Notes: generated by a model from the sequence alone, not told the origin. Numbered from the stretch's first letter, positions 33,024 to 42,946 are shown. The stretch is 64,000 nt of DNA from Streptomyces sp. NK08204 (GCF_020400585.1 NZ_JAINVF010000006.1:124001-188000); one strand, 5' to 3'. A program made the numbers and translations.

Positions 33024-33653
33024 TCAGCCGGGGACGGCCGACCGGGCGGGAGTCGATGCGGCCTCCGCCGGGACCGCCGCCGGGACCACCGCGGGGGCGG
33101 GAGCCGGGGGTGAGGCGCGGACGACGACGGGGGCGGGGGCGGTGACGGGGGCGGGCGGCGACTGGAGGTCCACGAAGTGCGGCGTGGGCTGCCGCTGTGC
33201 CGTGCGGTGCGGTGTTCGCGCCTCCTGCCGGCGTACCGCCGTCGGGGCGGGCAGCGTGAACCACACGACCTTGCCCTTGTCGCCGTCCGGGCGCGCCCCC
33301 CAGCTCTCGCTCAGCGCGGCCACCATCGCCAGGCCCCGCCCGGACGTGGCCATCGGGGCGACATCGGCCGCGTCCGCGACCTCGGCCACCGCCGGCAGAC
33401 GAGGATCGTTGTCGCGCACCGACACGGTGAGCCGGTCCGGCAGCAGCACCAGCTCGACGGTGCACGACTTGTCGGGTCTGGCGTGCCGGTGGACGTTGCT
33501 GAGCAGCTCGGTCACGCCGAGCGCAGCCCGGTCTATCAAGGGATCCAGACGCCAGTAGCGCAACTGCGCAGATACGATTCTGCGGACCTGTCCGATCCGC
33601 GACGGCAGGGCTTGGAGCTCCACCGTGCAGTGCCTGCTTGGGTGACTGATCAC
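33024..33653 (-). CDS. RsbW-like ATP-binding anti-sigma/regulatory kinase
   Basis: 209 residues. Residues 1-135 are a HATPase_c_2 domain with N box LGVTELLSNVHRHA near 45, the D-box-like VSVRDNDPRLP near 77, and G box SGRGLAMVAALSESWG near 103. This is the RsbW-like serine-kinase fold abundant in Streptomyces, which binds anti-anti-sigma partners. The last 70 residues are a Pro/Ala/Val-rich disordered tail (PAPVTAPAPVVVRASPPAPAP). No sigma factor or STAS gene adjoins it, so partners are elsewhere. Confidence 0.88.
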   Translation of the reverse strand: MISHPSRHCTVELQALPSRIGQVRRIVSAQLRYWRLDPLIDRAALGVTELLSNVHRHARPDKSCTVELVLLPDRLTVSVRDNDPRLPAVAEVADAADVAPMATSGRGLAMVAALSESWGARPDGDKGKVVWFTLPAPTAVRRQEARTPHRTAQRQPTPHFVDLQSPPAPVTAPAPVVVRASPPAPAPAVVPAAVPAEAASTPARSAVPG

Positions 33654-33940
33654 GGCTGCGACTCCCCGATGTGAGGTCCGGAGGACCGGAGGAACACGGA
33701 GAACAACGGATCCAGCAGGGTGCCCGTCCAGACGGCCGCCTGCTGTCGTGGCCGGCGGGCTGGTTCGCAGCGTTATCGCCGGTAAACCCAGAGTGACGTG
33801 AGACCAGCGTGACGCAGCGGATCCGCTCCCGCAACTCGCCGCGACCGGCGTGTCCGCGTCCGCCGGACCCGAGTCCCAGAGCTTTCACGCCCGGGGCGCG
33901 CGCCACATCCGCAGACGCCGCGCCCGAGCCGCCGTTTCTC

Positions 33941-34264
33941 TCAGCCGCCGCGGCGGGCGGCCCGGCGTACCGCCTCGATGAAGCTCCGGGCCGCCGGCGG
34001 CCCCGGCTTCCCCGGAGCGGGATCCTGCTCGCCCATCGTCAGCAGGTAGCGCTCGCCGTTGAGATCGGCCAGCGCCCGGTCGTCCGGCGCGAACCACGGC
34101 TTGGAGGCGCGCACCGACTGCACGGGCGCGCTGTCGATCTCGCTGCCGTAACTGGTGAGCAATTCCAGCCTGCCGTCGCTGATCCGGACCTGACCGGCCC
34201 TGGTGAGCGAGCGCAGGCGCTTCCCGATCCGCACGCCCGTGGCCGTGAACTCCGGTTCCGCCAT
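33941..34264 (-). CDS. Hypothetical protein, possible small beta-domain
   Basis: 107 residues: MAEPEFTATGVRIGKRLRSLTRAGQVRISDGRLELLTSYGSEIDSAPVQSVRASKPWFAPDDRALADLNGERYLLTMG reads as successive beta strands with a C-terminal helix, like a small PH-type domain. The pattern is common in Streptomyces but I do not know a function. The ATG at 34264 follows a GGGGGCGG purine tract. It stands alone; the 287-bp gap to its left holds no recognisable gene. Confidence 0.65.
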   Translation of the reverse strand: MAEPEFTATGVRIGKRLRSLTRAGQVRISDGRLELLTSYGSEIDSAPVQSVRASKPWFAPDDRALADLNGERYLLTMGEQDPAPGKPGPPAARSFIEAVRRAARRGG

Positions 34265-34560
34265 TTCTCGCCGCCCCCTCGCGCGTGATCCCTTGTACAC
34301 CCCCGTTTGGGACGAGCGTCCCATGCCTGCAGTCTGCCTCCGCCCGGCCCGGAGCACCAGTACGCACGAGGTGGGTACGCCCGGCGCCCAAAACGATCGC
34401 GCCGTGCGCCCCGTGCGCCTGGCACATGCGGACAACAGGCCCCCTTTGAGCGGACCAAAGATGCGTTTATGCAGGTGGGAACCGGTGTGGAAGGTGCTTA
34501 GGATCGGTGTTCCGGTCACCTGAGAGGCGGTGTCGGTGTGCAGCTGTAAGGAGTCCCGCC

Positions 34561-35685
34561 GTGAGTACGATCCCCAAGACCCGGACCGGCGCCACCCTCG
34601 ACGTCGACCGCAGTGACGCCGCCTACCGCGACTGGCTGAAAGAAGCCGTCCGCAAGGTCCAGGCCGACGCCAACCGCTCCGCGGACACGCACCTGCTGCG
34701 CTTCCCGCTGCCGGAACAGTGGGGCATCGACCTCTACCTGAAGGACGAGTCGACGCACCCCACCGGCAGCCTCAAGCACCGGCTCGCCCGCTCCCTGTTC
34801 CTCTACGGCCTCTGCAACGGCTGGATCCGTCCGGGCCGCCCGGTGATCGAGGCGTCCAGTGGCTCTACGGCCGTCTCCGAGGCGTATTTCGCCAAGCTGA
34901 TCGGCGTGCCCTTCATCGCGGTCATGCCCCGCACCACCAGCGCCGAGAAGTGCCGCCTGATCGAGTTCCACGGCGGACAGTGCCACTTCGTGGACGACTC
35001 CCGGAGGATGTACGAGGAGTCCGCCCGCCTCGCGGTGGAGACCGGCGGCCACTACATGGACCAGTTCACCTACGCCGAGCGGGCCACCGACTGGCGCGGC
35101 AACAACAACATCGCCGAATCGATCTTCCGCCAGCTGGAGTTGGAGCGGTTCCCGGAGCCCGCCTGGATCGTCGCCACGGCCGGCACCGGCGGCACCTCGG
35201 CGACCCTCGCCCGGTACGTCCACTACATGCAGTACGACACCCGCATCTGCGTCGCCGACCCCGAGCACTCCTGTTTCTTCGAGGGCTGGACCACCGGCGC
35301 TCAGGACGTCACGTGCGACTGCGGCTCCCGGATCGAGGGCATCGGCCGCCCGCGCATGGAACCGAGTTTCGTGCCGGGTGCGATCGACCGCATGATGAAG
35401 GTCCCGGACGCGGCCAGCGTCGCCGCCGTACGAGCCCTGGAGGGCGCCATCGGCCGTAAGGCGGGCGGCTCCACCGGCACCGGCCTGTGGAGCGCGCTGA
35501 AGATCGTCTCCGAGATGGTCGCCGAGGGCCGCACGGGCAGCGTGGTCACCCTGCTGTGCGACCCCGGCGACCGCTACCTCGACAAGTACTACGCGGACGC
35601 CTGGCTCGCGGAGCAGGGCCTGGACATCGCGCCCTACACCCAGGCGATCGAGTCCCTGCTCGAGACCGGGGTGTGGCGGGGCTGA
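34561..35685 (+). CDS. PLP-dependent cysteine synthase-like enzyme (Cds1, L-cysteine desulfhydrase type)
   Basis: 374-residue fold-type II PLP enzyme. The Schiff-base Lys lies in [13 protein letters not shown] near residue 70; the substrate loop is [11 protein letters not shown] near 100 and the phosphate-binding loop [12 protein letters not shown] near 208. It is longer than CysK and has the Cds1-like [12 protein letters not shown] and [16 protein letters not shown] segments. Mycobacterial Cds1 degrades cysteine to sulfide, pyruvate and ammonia; the same role is likely. GTG start with AAGGAG 8-13 bases upstream. Confidence 0.9.
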   Translation: MSTIPKTRTGATLDVDRSDAAYRDWLKEAVRKVQADANRSADTHLLRFPLPEQWGIDLYLKDESTHPTGSLKHRLARSLFLYGLCNGWIRPGRPVIEASSGSTAVSEAYFAKLIGVPFIAVMPRTTSAEKCRLIEFHGGQCHFVDDSRRMYEESARLAVETGGHYMDQFTYAERATDWRGNNNIAESIFRQLELERFPEPAWIVATAGTGGTSATLARYVHYMQYDTRICVADPEHSCFFEGWTTGAQDVTCDCGSRIEGIGRPRMEPSFVPGAIDRMMKVPDAASVAAVRALEGAIGRKAGGSTGTGLWSALKIVSEMVAEGRTGSVVTLLCDPGDRYLDKYYADAWLAEQGLDIAPYTQAIESLLETGVWRG

Positions 35686-36608
35686 CGCGCGCCCCGCGCT
35701 CACGCGTTCGGCGAAAACGGGGGCGTGTCGTCGAGGGTGAGGGTCATCCGCACGCGCGTCCCGGTGGCCGAAGCGGCGGATCGCCCAGTCCTTGACCGGA
35801 GCAGGCGTTGCGTCGATGGACGCGCCGCCCACCGCGGTGGCCGGACTGGACCGCGGACACACCGCCGCCGCGACCGGTCCGGCCACCGCCAGCGCCGCGA
35901 AGCCCCAGCGCCCCGCTCAGCGCGCCCAGCGCCGGACGCCGCAGACCCGGCCGTACTTGTCGATTCCGTTGAACGCCGACGGACATCGCCGTCAGTGCTG
36001 CACGTGGGTACGGGCGCATGGACGGTCCGAGGGAGCCTGCGTAGGAGCCAGGCCTTGGCGGGCCCGCCGCGGCGGCTGCGTCACATGTCGACGTGCCAGT
36101 CGGTGGTGACGCAGGCGTTGCGGCGGCAGCCGCCGTCGGCCGGCCGCGTGCCGCGTCCAGGCACCGGTCATCCGCTGCCGGCATGGGCGCGGACTGCTCA
36201 AGACGGCCTGGAGCACCCGTCGCGCGACACCGCGACACCGGCGAAGCCCTCGGGGCCCGCGTGGCTCATCACCGGCAACCGTCTCATCCCGCCGTCCCGG
36301 TCGAGCTTCCGCTGGACCGCGCCCGTCCAGGGAAACCGCACGCGCGGGGCCGACAGCCCCCTCGGCTCAGTCCACCGCGGACGGACGTGAGGTCCGGCTG
36401 CGCGGTGGCATCCGTTTCCGGCCTCGGGTAGCACCCCGGCCCCGATGCTGACGGGCACCGGCGTCCGGCCCGGCGGCGATGTCCCGGAAAGACAAGCCGT
36501 ACGGGCACGGCCTGGATGAAGCCGGTCCCGACCGGGCGCCGCCGGCGAGCCATGGCCACGAACCCCCTCGTGAACTTCTCGGGGCCGGCAGGCGTGGCTG
36601 GCCTGTCG
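35686..36608. other. 923-bp stretch without a confident gene
   Basis: The longest gap apart from 57366-58308. All frames give Arg/Pro/Ala-rich translations. One minus-strand phrase near 35720-35780, TGTRVRMTLTLDDTPPFSP, looks protein-like but has no context. Probably decayed coding DNA; no promoter, repeat or RNA was recognised. Confidence 0.4.
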
Positions 36609-37442
36609 TCAGATGCCCGTGCCGTCGTCCTCGGTCTCGCCCACCACCACCAGCTGCCGCAGATGCTCGGAGATCTCCGCCCGCGCCGCGGCGGGCAGCC
36701 CCGCGTCGGTGACCAGCGTGTCCACCTGGTCCAGCGCGGCGAACGAACTGAGGCCCACCGTGCCCCACTTGGTGTGGTCGGCGACGACCACGACCCGGCG
36801 CGCCGAGTGCACCAGACGCCGGTTGGTCTCGGCCTCCGCGAGGTTCGGCGTGGACAGACCGGCCTCGACCGATATCCCGTGCACCCCGAGGAACAGCAGA
36901 TCGAAGTGGAGCGCGGAGATCGTCTGGTCGGCCACCGGCCCCACCAGAGAGTCGGACGGGGTGCGCACCCCGCCGGTCAGCACCACCGTGGCGGCGCCCT
37001 GCCGCTGCCCCGAGGACCGCTGCGCCGCGTGGAAGACGTCCGCGACCCGCACCGAGTTCGTCACCACGGTCAGATCCGGTACCTCCAGGAGGTGGTGCGC
37101 GAGCGCGTACGTCGTCGTACCGCCGGACAGCGCGATCGCCGTACCCGGCGTGACCAGCTCGGCGGCGGCGCGCGCGATGTCCTCCTTGGCGGTCGGTTCC
37201 AGACCCGACTTGGCCTCGAAGCCCGGCTCGTGGGTGCTCGCCTCGACCACCGGCACCGCGCCGCCGTGCACCTTCTCCAGCACACCCTGCCGGGCGAGCG
37301 CGTCCAGATCGCGGCGCACGGTCATGTCCGACACGCCGAGCCTGCGGGTCAGCTCGTTGACCCGAACGCCGCCCCGGCGCCGGACCTCGTCCAGGATCAG
37401 GGCACGGCGCTGCTCCGCGAGGAGGTTCTGATTCTCACTCAC
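36609..37442 (-). CDS. DeoR/GlpR family transcriptional regulator
   Basis: 277 residues: HTH LAEQRRALILDEVRRRGGVRVNELTRRLGVSDMTVRRDLDALARQGVLEKVHGGAVPV (residues 8-65), then the DeoR sensor domain with ALSGGTTTYALAHHL, VVTNSVRVADVF, VVLTGGVRTPSDSLVGPVA and VVVVADHTKWGTVGL. GTG 37442 is used; a GGAG lies 7-10 bases upstream and longer starts would cross a repetitive palindrome. No sugar operon adjoins it, so its targets are elsewhere. It shares only family features with the DeoR protein at 23110. Confidence 0.92.
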   Translation of the reverse strand: MSENQNLLAEQRRALILDEVRRRGGVRVNELTRRLGVSDMTVRRDLDALARQGVLEKVHGGAVPVVEASTHEPGFEAKSGLEPTAKEDIARAAAELVTPGTAIALSGGTTTYALAHHLLEVPDLTVVTNSVRVADVFHAAQRSSGQRQGAATVVLTGGVRTPSDSLVGPVADQTISALHFDLLFLGVHGISVEAGLSTPNLAEAETNRRLVHSARRVVVVADHTKWGTVGLSSFAALDQVDTLVTDAGLPAAARAEISEHLRQLVVVGETEDDGTGI

Positions 37443-37489
37443 GTACGCTCCGGTCCTTTCGCCGCCAACCGTCCGACACGCTCGGCGCA

Positions 37490-37532
37490 CCTCCCCGGGC
37501 CCTCGACTCCGCTCGAGCAAGGGGACCCCCAT
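37490..37532. repeat. Dispersed Streptomyces-type extragenic palindrome
   Basis: ACCTCCCCGGGCCCTCGACT, then CCGCTCGAGCAAGGGGACCCCCAT: nested inverted halves around CTCGA/TCGAG with flanking CCTCCCC/GGGGACC. I recall very similar intergenic elements (CTCGGCTTCGCTCGAGC-GGGGGACCCCC) in many copies in Streptomyces chromosomes. Here it lies between the DeoR gene and the divergent membrane protein gene. Confidence 0.6.
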
Positions 37533-37729
37533 CGACCAGGAGGTCCGGGTCCGTCCAGGGTGCGCGGGCGTCCCATCCTTTCACGGGTCGACACAGGGTG
37601 CGCCACCGCCTGTGCCTGACGCTCGCCGTCACACGGATCGGGGAGATTCCGTGACGAGAGGTGTACGGCGTCCTGGAACAGGCCATCCTTGTGCGGCACG
37701 CTGCGGCATCGCACATGGCCGCAGGCCGT

Positions 37730-37773
37730 GTCACGGGGGAAGTGGGAGAACGTCACGGGGGAAGTGCGAGAAC
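37730..37773 (+). repeat. 22-bp tandem duplication containing a ribosome-site-like core
   Basis: GTCACGGGGGAAGTGGGAGAAC and GTCACGGGGGAAGTGCGAGAAC (22 bp each, written as units of the form GTCACGGGGGAAGTG-N-GAGAAC) sit head to tail and differ at one base. The second copy puts GGGGGAAG 10 bases before the GTG chosen for the next gene, so the duplication has doubled the ribosome-site candidate. Confidence 0.85.
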
Positions 37774-37774
37774 A

Positions 37775-40273
37775 GTGGAACGTGCACAGGAGCGAACCGG
37801 TGTAGGGGACGTGGAGCGCACCGCCGCCGAGCAGGCGCCCGGCGTCGCCGCCCGGCGCAGGGGGCCGGAGACCGACCTGGAACTGCTGGTCCATGGTGTC
37901 GGCGGCACCACGCCCGAGGAGATGCTCGACGACCCGCGTACCGTCCGGATCACCGGCGACCGCACGGCCGCCGTCTTCCGGCGTGCCGCGGACGTCGGCG
38001 CCGAGGAAGAGGAGCGGCCCCGCAACGGACCGGTGCAGGAGGCGTACGTCTGGTGCAATCTCACCTCCGGTGACGGCAGTCGCGCGCTGTGGCTGTTGCT
38101 CCTGCCGTTCATGGTGGTCAACCTCGCGCACTGGATGCGCCCGGCCGCACCGGGCCGGCGGCGCGCCGTCCGCCTGTACGGCCTCCTGGTGCGCCTGGCC
38201 GCGCTCACCCTGACCGTGCTGCTGGTGGCCGCCGTCTGCGAGGTCACCGTGGACCTGGTGGCCTGGCAGTGCGCGGGCGTGCGTGCCTGCTCCGGCCGCC
38301 ACTCCTGGCTGGGCTTCCTCTCGCCCGGCACGTCCGGCGGCTGGTGGACCGCGCCCGGCAGCCGGCTCGCCCTCGCCGCGACGGCACCGGCCGCGCTCAC
38401 CGGTCTGCTCTGGTACCTCTCGCACCGGACCTGGAGCGCCTACGAGTCCCACCGGCCGATGACCGACGGAACCGAGGCGTCCCACGGAACCGAGGCGTCC
38501 CACGGAACGGAAGCGTCTCACGGAACGGAAGCGTCCCACGGAACGGAAGAAGAGCCCCACGGAACGGAAGTGGCCTGCGAAACCGAATCGATCTGGAGTC
38601 CCGAGCCTGCCCGTGACTGCGAACCGCAGACCGACGGCAGCGCCCTCGCCCGGCCCGGTTTCTGGTACGGGCGGCGTCTGGTGGCCCGGCTGCGCGCCGC
38701 GCACACCGCGGCCGGCCTGCTGACCGTCGCCGCCGCCGTCGCCACACCGGCGGCCCGCTTCGACCACCGCCCCGGCGGCCCCCCGGCCCTGAACGTCCTG
38801 AGCTGGCTGCTGGCCGCGGCCCTGTGCGGCGGCGCGGTCGCCGTCGCGGCCGTGGTCTGCAGCCGGGGGCGCAGCGAGCACCGCCTCGACCAGACGCTGG
38901 ACCGGCACCTCGTCCGGGGCCTGCCGCTCGCCGGGCTCGCTCTGCTGCTGCTCACGCTGCTGTACGTCTGCTGGCCCCGGCCCGGCTGGCGGTCCGCCGG
39001 GCGGCTGCCCGCGGACCCGGCCTTCGCAGCCCTGATGCTGGCCCAGGGGCTGCTCGTCCTCGCCCTCGCCGCCGTCGCGCACGACCTGTACCGCCGCGAC
39101 CCCGACCCGCGCACCGGTATGCGCGGCCTCGGCGGACCGGCGGTCACCCTCCTCGCCTGCGCGCTCGGCGGAGTGATGTCCGGCGGGATCGCACAGCGCG
39201 TCGCCGACTGGCTGGACGGCACCCGCGCCTCCCTCGCCGGTCCGCCGGTGCTACTGACCTGGCAGGCGTCCGCGATCCCGGCCCTCTTGGCGGTCCTGCT
39301 GGTCCTGGCTGCCGGACTCGCCGTACGCACCGCCCGGCTCAGTCGCGCCGAGCGCGCGCGGGTGCACCACGAGCACCCCGGCGAGCCCGAGGATCCAGCC
39401 CGCAGCCGCGCCATCGCCCACGTCCGGGCGATGGCAGCCCTCACCGACCGGGCTCCCCTCGTCGTCGCCGTCCTCTCCGCCACCACCCTGATCCTGGGCG
39501 CCGGAGCGCTGGCGGGGGCCGCGGCCACCGGAAAGACCCCCGACGGGGCCGCGCACCGCACGTACGACGCCGTCCGGGTCGCGGCCGAGACCTCGCAGGC
39601 ACTCGGCTCCTGGCTGATCGGACTCGGTTTCCTGATGTTCGTCACCTGGGGCCGACGCGCCTACAAGGACGCCTCCGCCCGGCGCACCATCGGCATCCTG
39701 TGGGACGTCGGCACCTTCTGGCCGCGCGCCGCCCATCCCTTCGCGCCGCCCTGCTACGCCGAGCGCGCGGTACCGGACCTGACCTGGCGGATGGCGGCCT
39801 GGACCCGGCGCACCGGGGGCCGTCTGGTCCTCTCCGGCCACTCCCAGGGCAGCGTCCTCGCCGCCGCTGCCGCCTGGCAGCTGACGCCCGCGGTCCGCCG
39901 GCGCGTCGCCCTGCTGACCTACGGTTCCCCGCTGGAGCGCCTGTACGGCCGCTGGTTCCCGGCCCACTTCGGGCCGTCCGCGCTGGCCGCCCTGCACCAG
40001 GACGTCGCCTGCTGGCGCAACCTCTACCGGCGCACCGACCCCATCGGCGGCCCGGTCCGCGTGCGCGACACCGCCGTCCCCGATGTGGACCACGAGCCGC
40101 TGCAGGACCCCTTGGCCTACGGCCGCACACTCCAACACCCGCTCCCGGCCCCGGTCCTCGGCCACGGCGACTACCAGGCCGACCCGGCCTTCGCCCGGGA
40201 ACGCGCACGCCTGCTGGCCCGCCTGCACCCGGACCTGCCGGGACAGCGCCCGGAACCGAAGCAGCCGGGGTGA
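37775..40273 (+). CDS. Large integral membrane protein with alpha/beta-hydrolase motifs
   Basis: 832 residues. An N-terminal cytoplasmic part contains the oxyanion-like strand LELLVHGVGGTTPEEMLDDP near 35-54. Next come about ten hydrophobic segments (for example LLLLPFMVVNLAHW, VRLAALTLTVLLVAAVCEV, GLPLAGLALLLLTLLYVCW, LIGLGFLMFVTWG). The C-terminal domain has a nucleophile elbow LVLSGHSQGSVLAAAAAW near 685, then LLTYGSPLERLYGRWFP and a WRNLYRRTDPIGGPV segment, as in lipase-like hydrolases. The strand-one HG motif is thus separated from its elbow by the whole membrane domain. GTG 37775 follows GGGGGAAG. Substrate unknown, possibly lipid. It carries GTEASH repeats near residue 232. Confidence 0.8.
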   Translation: MERAQERTGVGDVERTAAEQAPGVAARRRGPETDLELLVHGVGGTTPEEMLDDPRTVRITGDRTAAVFRRAADVGAEEEERPRNGPVQEAYVWCNLTSGDGSRALWLLLLPFMVVNLAHWMRPAAPGRRRAVRLYGLLVRLAALTLTVLLVAAVCEVTVDLVAWQCAGVRACSGRHSWLGFLSPGTSGGWWTAPGSRLALAATAPAALTGLLWYLSHRTWSAYESHRPMTDGTEASHGTEASHGTEASHGTEASHGTEEEPHGTEVACETESIWSPEPARDCEPQTDGSALARPGFWYGRRLVARLRAAHTAAGLLTVAAAVATPAARFDHRPGGPPALNVLSWLLAAALCGGAVAVAAVVCSRGRSEHRLDQTLDRHLVRGLPLAGLALLLLTLLYVCWPRPGWRSAGRLPADPAFAALMLAQGLLVLALAAVAHDLYRRDPDPRTGMRGLGGPAVTLLACALGGVMSGGIAQRVADWLDGTRASLAGPPVLLTWQASAIPALLAVLLVLAAGLAVRTARLSRAERARVHHEHPGEPEDPARSRAIAHVRAMAALTDRAPLVVAVLSATTLILGAGALAGAAATGKTPDGAAHRTYDAVRVAAETSQALGSWLIGLGFLMFVTWGRRAYKDASARRTIGILWDVGTFWPRAAHPFAPPCYAERAVPDLTWRMAAWTRRTGGRLVLSGHSQGSVLAAAAAWQLTPAVRRRVALLTYGSPLERLYGRWFPAHFGPSALAALHQDVACWRNLYRRTDPIGGPVRVRDTAVPDVDHEPLQDPLAYGRTLQHPLPAPVLGHGDYQADPAFARERARLLARLHPDLPGQRPEPKQPG
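38468..38575 (+). repeat. In-frame 18-bp tandem repeats (GTEASH) in the membrane protein
   Basis: Four 18-bp units encoding GTEASH run from 38468 to 38539, then two degenerate units (GTEEEPH, GTEVA). They lie in a loop between transmembrane segments of the 832-residue protein and keep the frame, so copy number could vary without damage. Confidence 0.9.
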
Positions 40274-40283
40274 GGCCGCCGTA

Positions 40284-40308
40284 GGGCACCGCCGCTCCGG
40301 CAGTGCCC
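40284..40308. terminator. Bidirectional hairpin terminator
   Basis: GGGCAC-C-GCCG-CTC-CGGC-A-GTGCCC: a 10-bp stem with one C/A mismatch and a 3-base loop, 10 bp after the membrane protein stop and 38 bp before the convergent beta-helix/AAA stop. Confidence 0.75.
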
Positions 40309-40346
40309 AGGTACGGGCCGCCGGTCCACCCTGCCCCGCCGACCGG

Positions 40347-42785
40347 TCAGGGCAGTTCCGGCAGGTCCTCCGCGAACAGGAGGGTCAGGTCGTCCCTGGT
40401 CGGATCGTCCAGCTGGGCGACCCGGCTCGCGTGCCGTTCCACCATCGCCTCGAAGGTCTGGCGCGCGGTGCGGCCGTTGCCGAACGCCGGGCCCTTCGGG
40501 ATCACCGTGAAGTACTTCAGCAGCGCCTCCGACGCGCCCGGCGCCAGCCGGTACTCGTGCTCCTCGGCCTGCTGCTCCACGATCCTGAGCAGTTCCTCGG
40601 GGCCGTAGTCACCGAAGGTGATCGTCCGTGAGAAACGGGAGGCCACACCCGGGTTGACGGACAGGAAGCGTTCCATCTCCGCCGTGTAACCGGCGACGAT
40701 CACCACCACCGCGTCGCGGTGGTCCTCCATCAGCTTCACCAGTGTGTCGATGGCCTCCTTGCCGAAGTCCCGGCCGGCGTCCTCCGGGGAGAGCGCGTAC
40801 GCCTCGTCGATGAACAGCACCCCGCCGCGTGCCCGTTCGAACGCCTCCTGGGTGCGGATCGCCGTGGAGCCGATGTGCTCGCCGACCAGGTCGACCCGGG
40901 ACACCTCGACCAGGTGGCCCTTCTCCAGCACACCGAGGGAAGCGAGGATCTCGCCGTAGAGCCGGGCGACCGTCGTCTTGCCGGTACCGGGGGAGCCGGT
41001 GAAGACCAGGTGCCGTTTGACCGAGGCCGCCTTCAGGCCCGCCTGCTGCCGGCGCCGGCCCACCTCGATCATGTCGGTCAGCGCCCGGACCTCGAGCTTG
41101 ACGCTCTCCAGGCCGACCAGCGCGTCGAGTTCACCGAGCACGGCCTTCGGCGTCCGGGCGGGCTTCTCCGGCTCGGCCGGGGCGACGAGCGTCTCCTGCT
41201 CGGTGCTGCGCTGCCCGGGGATCACGCCGAGCACCCCGGGGGAGTGGGAGGTCGTCTGTACGGCTGTCTCGCGGACCGTGGGCGGCCTGAGACTGCCGCT
41301 CTCGTCGCTGGTGCAGTCCTCCACCACCGGTCCCGTCCCGGAGCCCGCGTCCGGCCCTGCGTCGGCGAACTCGTAGCCGCCGCGTGCGCACCGTTCCGTA
41401 CGGCACTTCCTCAGTGTCGTACGGCAGCCGTCGATCACATGGAAGCCGTAGCCGCCGCTGCCGCTGACCCGGCAGCCCAGGAAGCTGCCCCGGCCACCGG
41501 CGGACACGTAGAACCCGGCCTCCGCGGGGGAGTCGACCGTGCAGCGCTCGATGGTCGGGTCGGCGCCCTTGGTGACGATCACTCCGGTCTGGGTGCCGTC
41601 CAGGGTGCAGTTGCTGAGCGTGCCCCCGCTGCCGTGGTCGCGGAACCACGCGCCGGTGGCCGCCTCCCGGATCCGGCAGTCGTCCAGCTGGGCGGTCGCC
41701 CCGTCGCTCACCGACACCGCCGTGTTGCGCACCTGCGACAGGTCGCTGTCCACGACGTCCGCGCGCGAGCCGCGGTCCAGCACGAACAGCGCGTCCGGCA
41801 CGTCGTGCACCCGGCAGGAGTCGAGGACCGCGGTGGCGCCGTCACTCACCCACACCGCCGGGTAGTCGCCCGTGCTGTCGAAGATCTCGCACTGGTGCGC
41901 GTCCACCCGGGTGCCCGGGTCCCACACCGACAGGCCGTTGCGCCCGAACTGACGGACCGTCGTCCTGGTCAGGGTGAGCACCGAACGGGAGCGCAGGTCG
42001 ACCGCGTTCTCGGGGATGTCGTGGATCCGGCAGTCGGCGAGTGTGAGCACCGCGTCCGTGTCGAGCGTGACCCCGTCGGCGGCGGTGCGGTGTACATCGC
42101 AGTCCGTCAGGTGCGCGCTGGCCCGCTGGGTCACCTGCACGCCCGCCCCGCGGACCTCGTACACCTCGCAACCGACCGCCTCCAGCGTGGAGTTCTCGCC
42201 GGTCGCGGCGATGCCGGTGCCGGAGACATGGTGCACCCGGCAGCGCTCCAGGCGAGGGTGGGCGCCGCCGCGCACCGCCACGCCCGCCTGCCCGGCCGAG
42301 ACGACCTCGCACTCCTCGAACACCCCTGCGCCGCCGTCCAGCACGGCGATGCCGATGCCGGCCGGATTGTCCACGCTGCAGCGCCGCACGGTCGGCCGGG
42401 CACCGCCGCGCACCTCGATGCCCGTGGCGGACCGGGTGACGATCCGTACGTCCCGCAGCTCGGGCGTGCCCTCCTCGACCAGCACTGCGGGAGCAGCCGC
42501 GTCCTGGCCCTCGACGTGCAGGTCCTGCACCACGGCCGAGGCGCGGACGGTCAGCGGCACCCCGTCCACGGGCGCGATCCGCACCGAGCCCGACGAGCCC
42601 TCGGGGCCGCGCAGCGTCACCGCCCGCTGGACCACCAGGTTCTCCCGGTAGGTGCCAGGGGCGATGGTGAGGACGTCGCCGTCGCCGGCGGCGTCCAGGG
42701 CGGCGGCGAGCGAGGCGTACTCACCCGTGCGGCGCCGCCACCGCGAAGTGCCGCTGTGCGTCACCTGGACCGTGCCCTGTGCCAT
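40347..42785 (-). CDS. Right-handed beta-helix / AAA+ ATPase fusion (CbxX/EccA-like)
   Basis: 812 residues in two parts. Residues 20-500 are about twenty short repeats of parallel-beta-helix type ([62 protein letters not shown]), as in NosD/CASH and pectate-lyase-like folds. Residues 545-812 are a CbxX/CfxQ/SpoVK AAA+ module: Walker [10 protein letters not shown] at 597-605, Walker [13 protein letters not shown] at 655-666, arginine finger region [10 protein letters not shown] at 711-720. The ATPase resembles the C-terminal domain of EccA from type VII secretion, but no esx gene is nearby. The beta-helix may be the substrate or ligand-binding arm of an ATP-driven remodeller. No signal peptide: cytoplasmic. 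Confidence 0.85.
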   Translation of the reverse strand: MAQGTVQVTHSGTSRWRRRTGEYASLAAALDAAGDGDVLTIAPGTYRENLVVQRAVTLRGPEGSSGSVRIAPVDGVPLTVRASAVVQDLHVEGQDAAAPAVLVEEGTPELRDVRIVTRSATGIEVRGGARPTVRRCSVDNPAGIGIAVLDGGAGVFEECEVVSAGQAGVAVRGGAHPRLERCRVHHVSGTGIAATGENSTLEAVGCEVYEVRGAGVQVTQRASAHLTDCDVHRTAADGVTLDTDAVLTLADCRIHDIPENAVDLRSRSVLTLTRTTVRQFGRNGLSVWDPGTRVDAHQCEIFDSTGDYPAVWVSDGATAVLDSCRVHDVPDALFVLDRGSRADVVDSDLSQVRNTAVSVSDGATAQLDDCRIREAATGAWFRDHGSGGTLSNCTLDGTQTGVIVTKGADPTIERCTVDSPAEAGFYVSAGGRGSFLGCRVSGSGGYGFHVIDGCRTTLRKCRTERCARGGYEFADAGPDAGSGTGPVVEDCTSDESGSLRPPTVRETAVQTTSHSPGVLGVIPGQRSTEQETLVAPAEPEKPARTPKAVLGELDALVGLESVKLEVRALTDMIEVGRRRQQAGLKAASVKRHLVFTGSPGTGKTTVARLYGEILASLGVLEKGHLVEVSRVDLVGEHIGSTAIRTQEAFERARGGVLFIDEAYALSPEDAGRDFGKEAIDTLVKLMEDHRDAVVVIVAGYTAEMERFLSVNPGVASRFSRTITFGDYGPEELLRIVEQQAEEHEYRLAPGASEALLKYFTVIPKGPAFGNGRTARQTFEAMVERHASRVAQLDDPTRDDLTLLFAEDLPELP

Positions 42786-42946
42786 GGCGTTGCTGTGCCC
42801 CCACCTCGTCGTACTGATGGCTCGTCGGCGCCCGCGAAAACCGGCACGCCCCTACGGCTCGTCGTCCGTGGCCGTCACCGAAAGCGCTTCGGCCGGTCCA
42901 CCGTAGCGTGCGCGCGAGCGGTGGGTTGACCAGAGCCGGAAGGCGG

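Noticed and set aside
35720..35790. Minus-strand phrase TGTRVRMTLTLDD as the end of a sensor kinase
   Set aside because: Too short, no N or G box upstream in any frame.
40347..42785. Type VII secretion locus because of the EccA-like ATPase
   Set aside because: No WXG100, EccC, EccB or mycosin genes nearby; only the AAA+ domain is shared.
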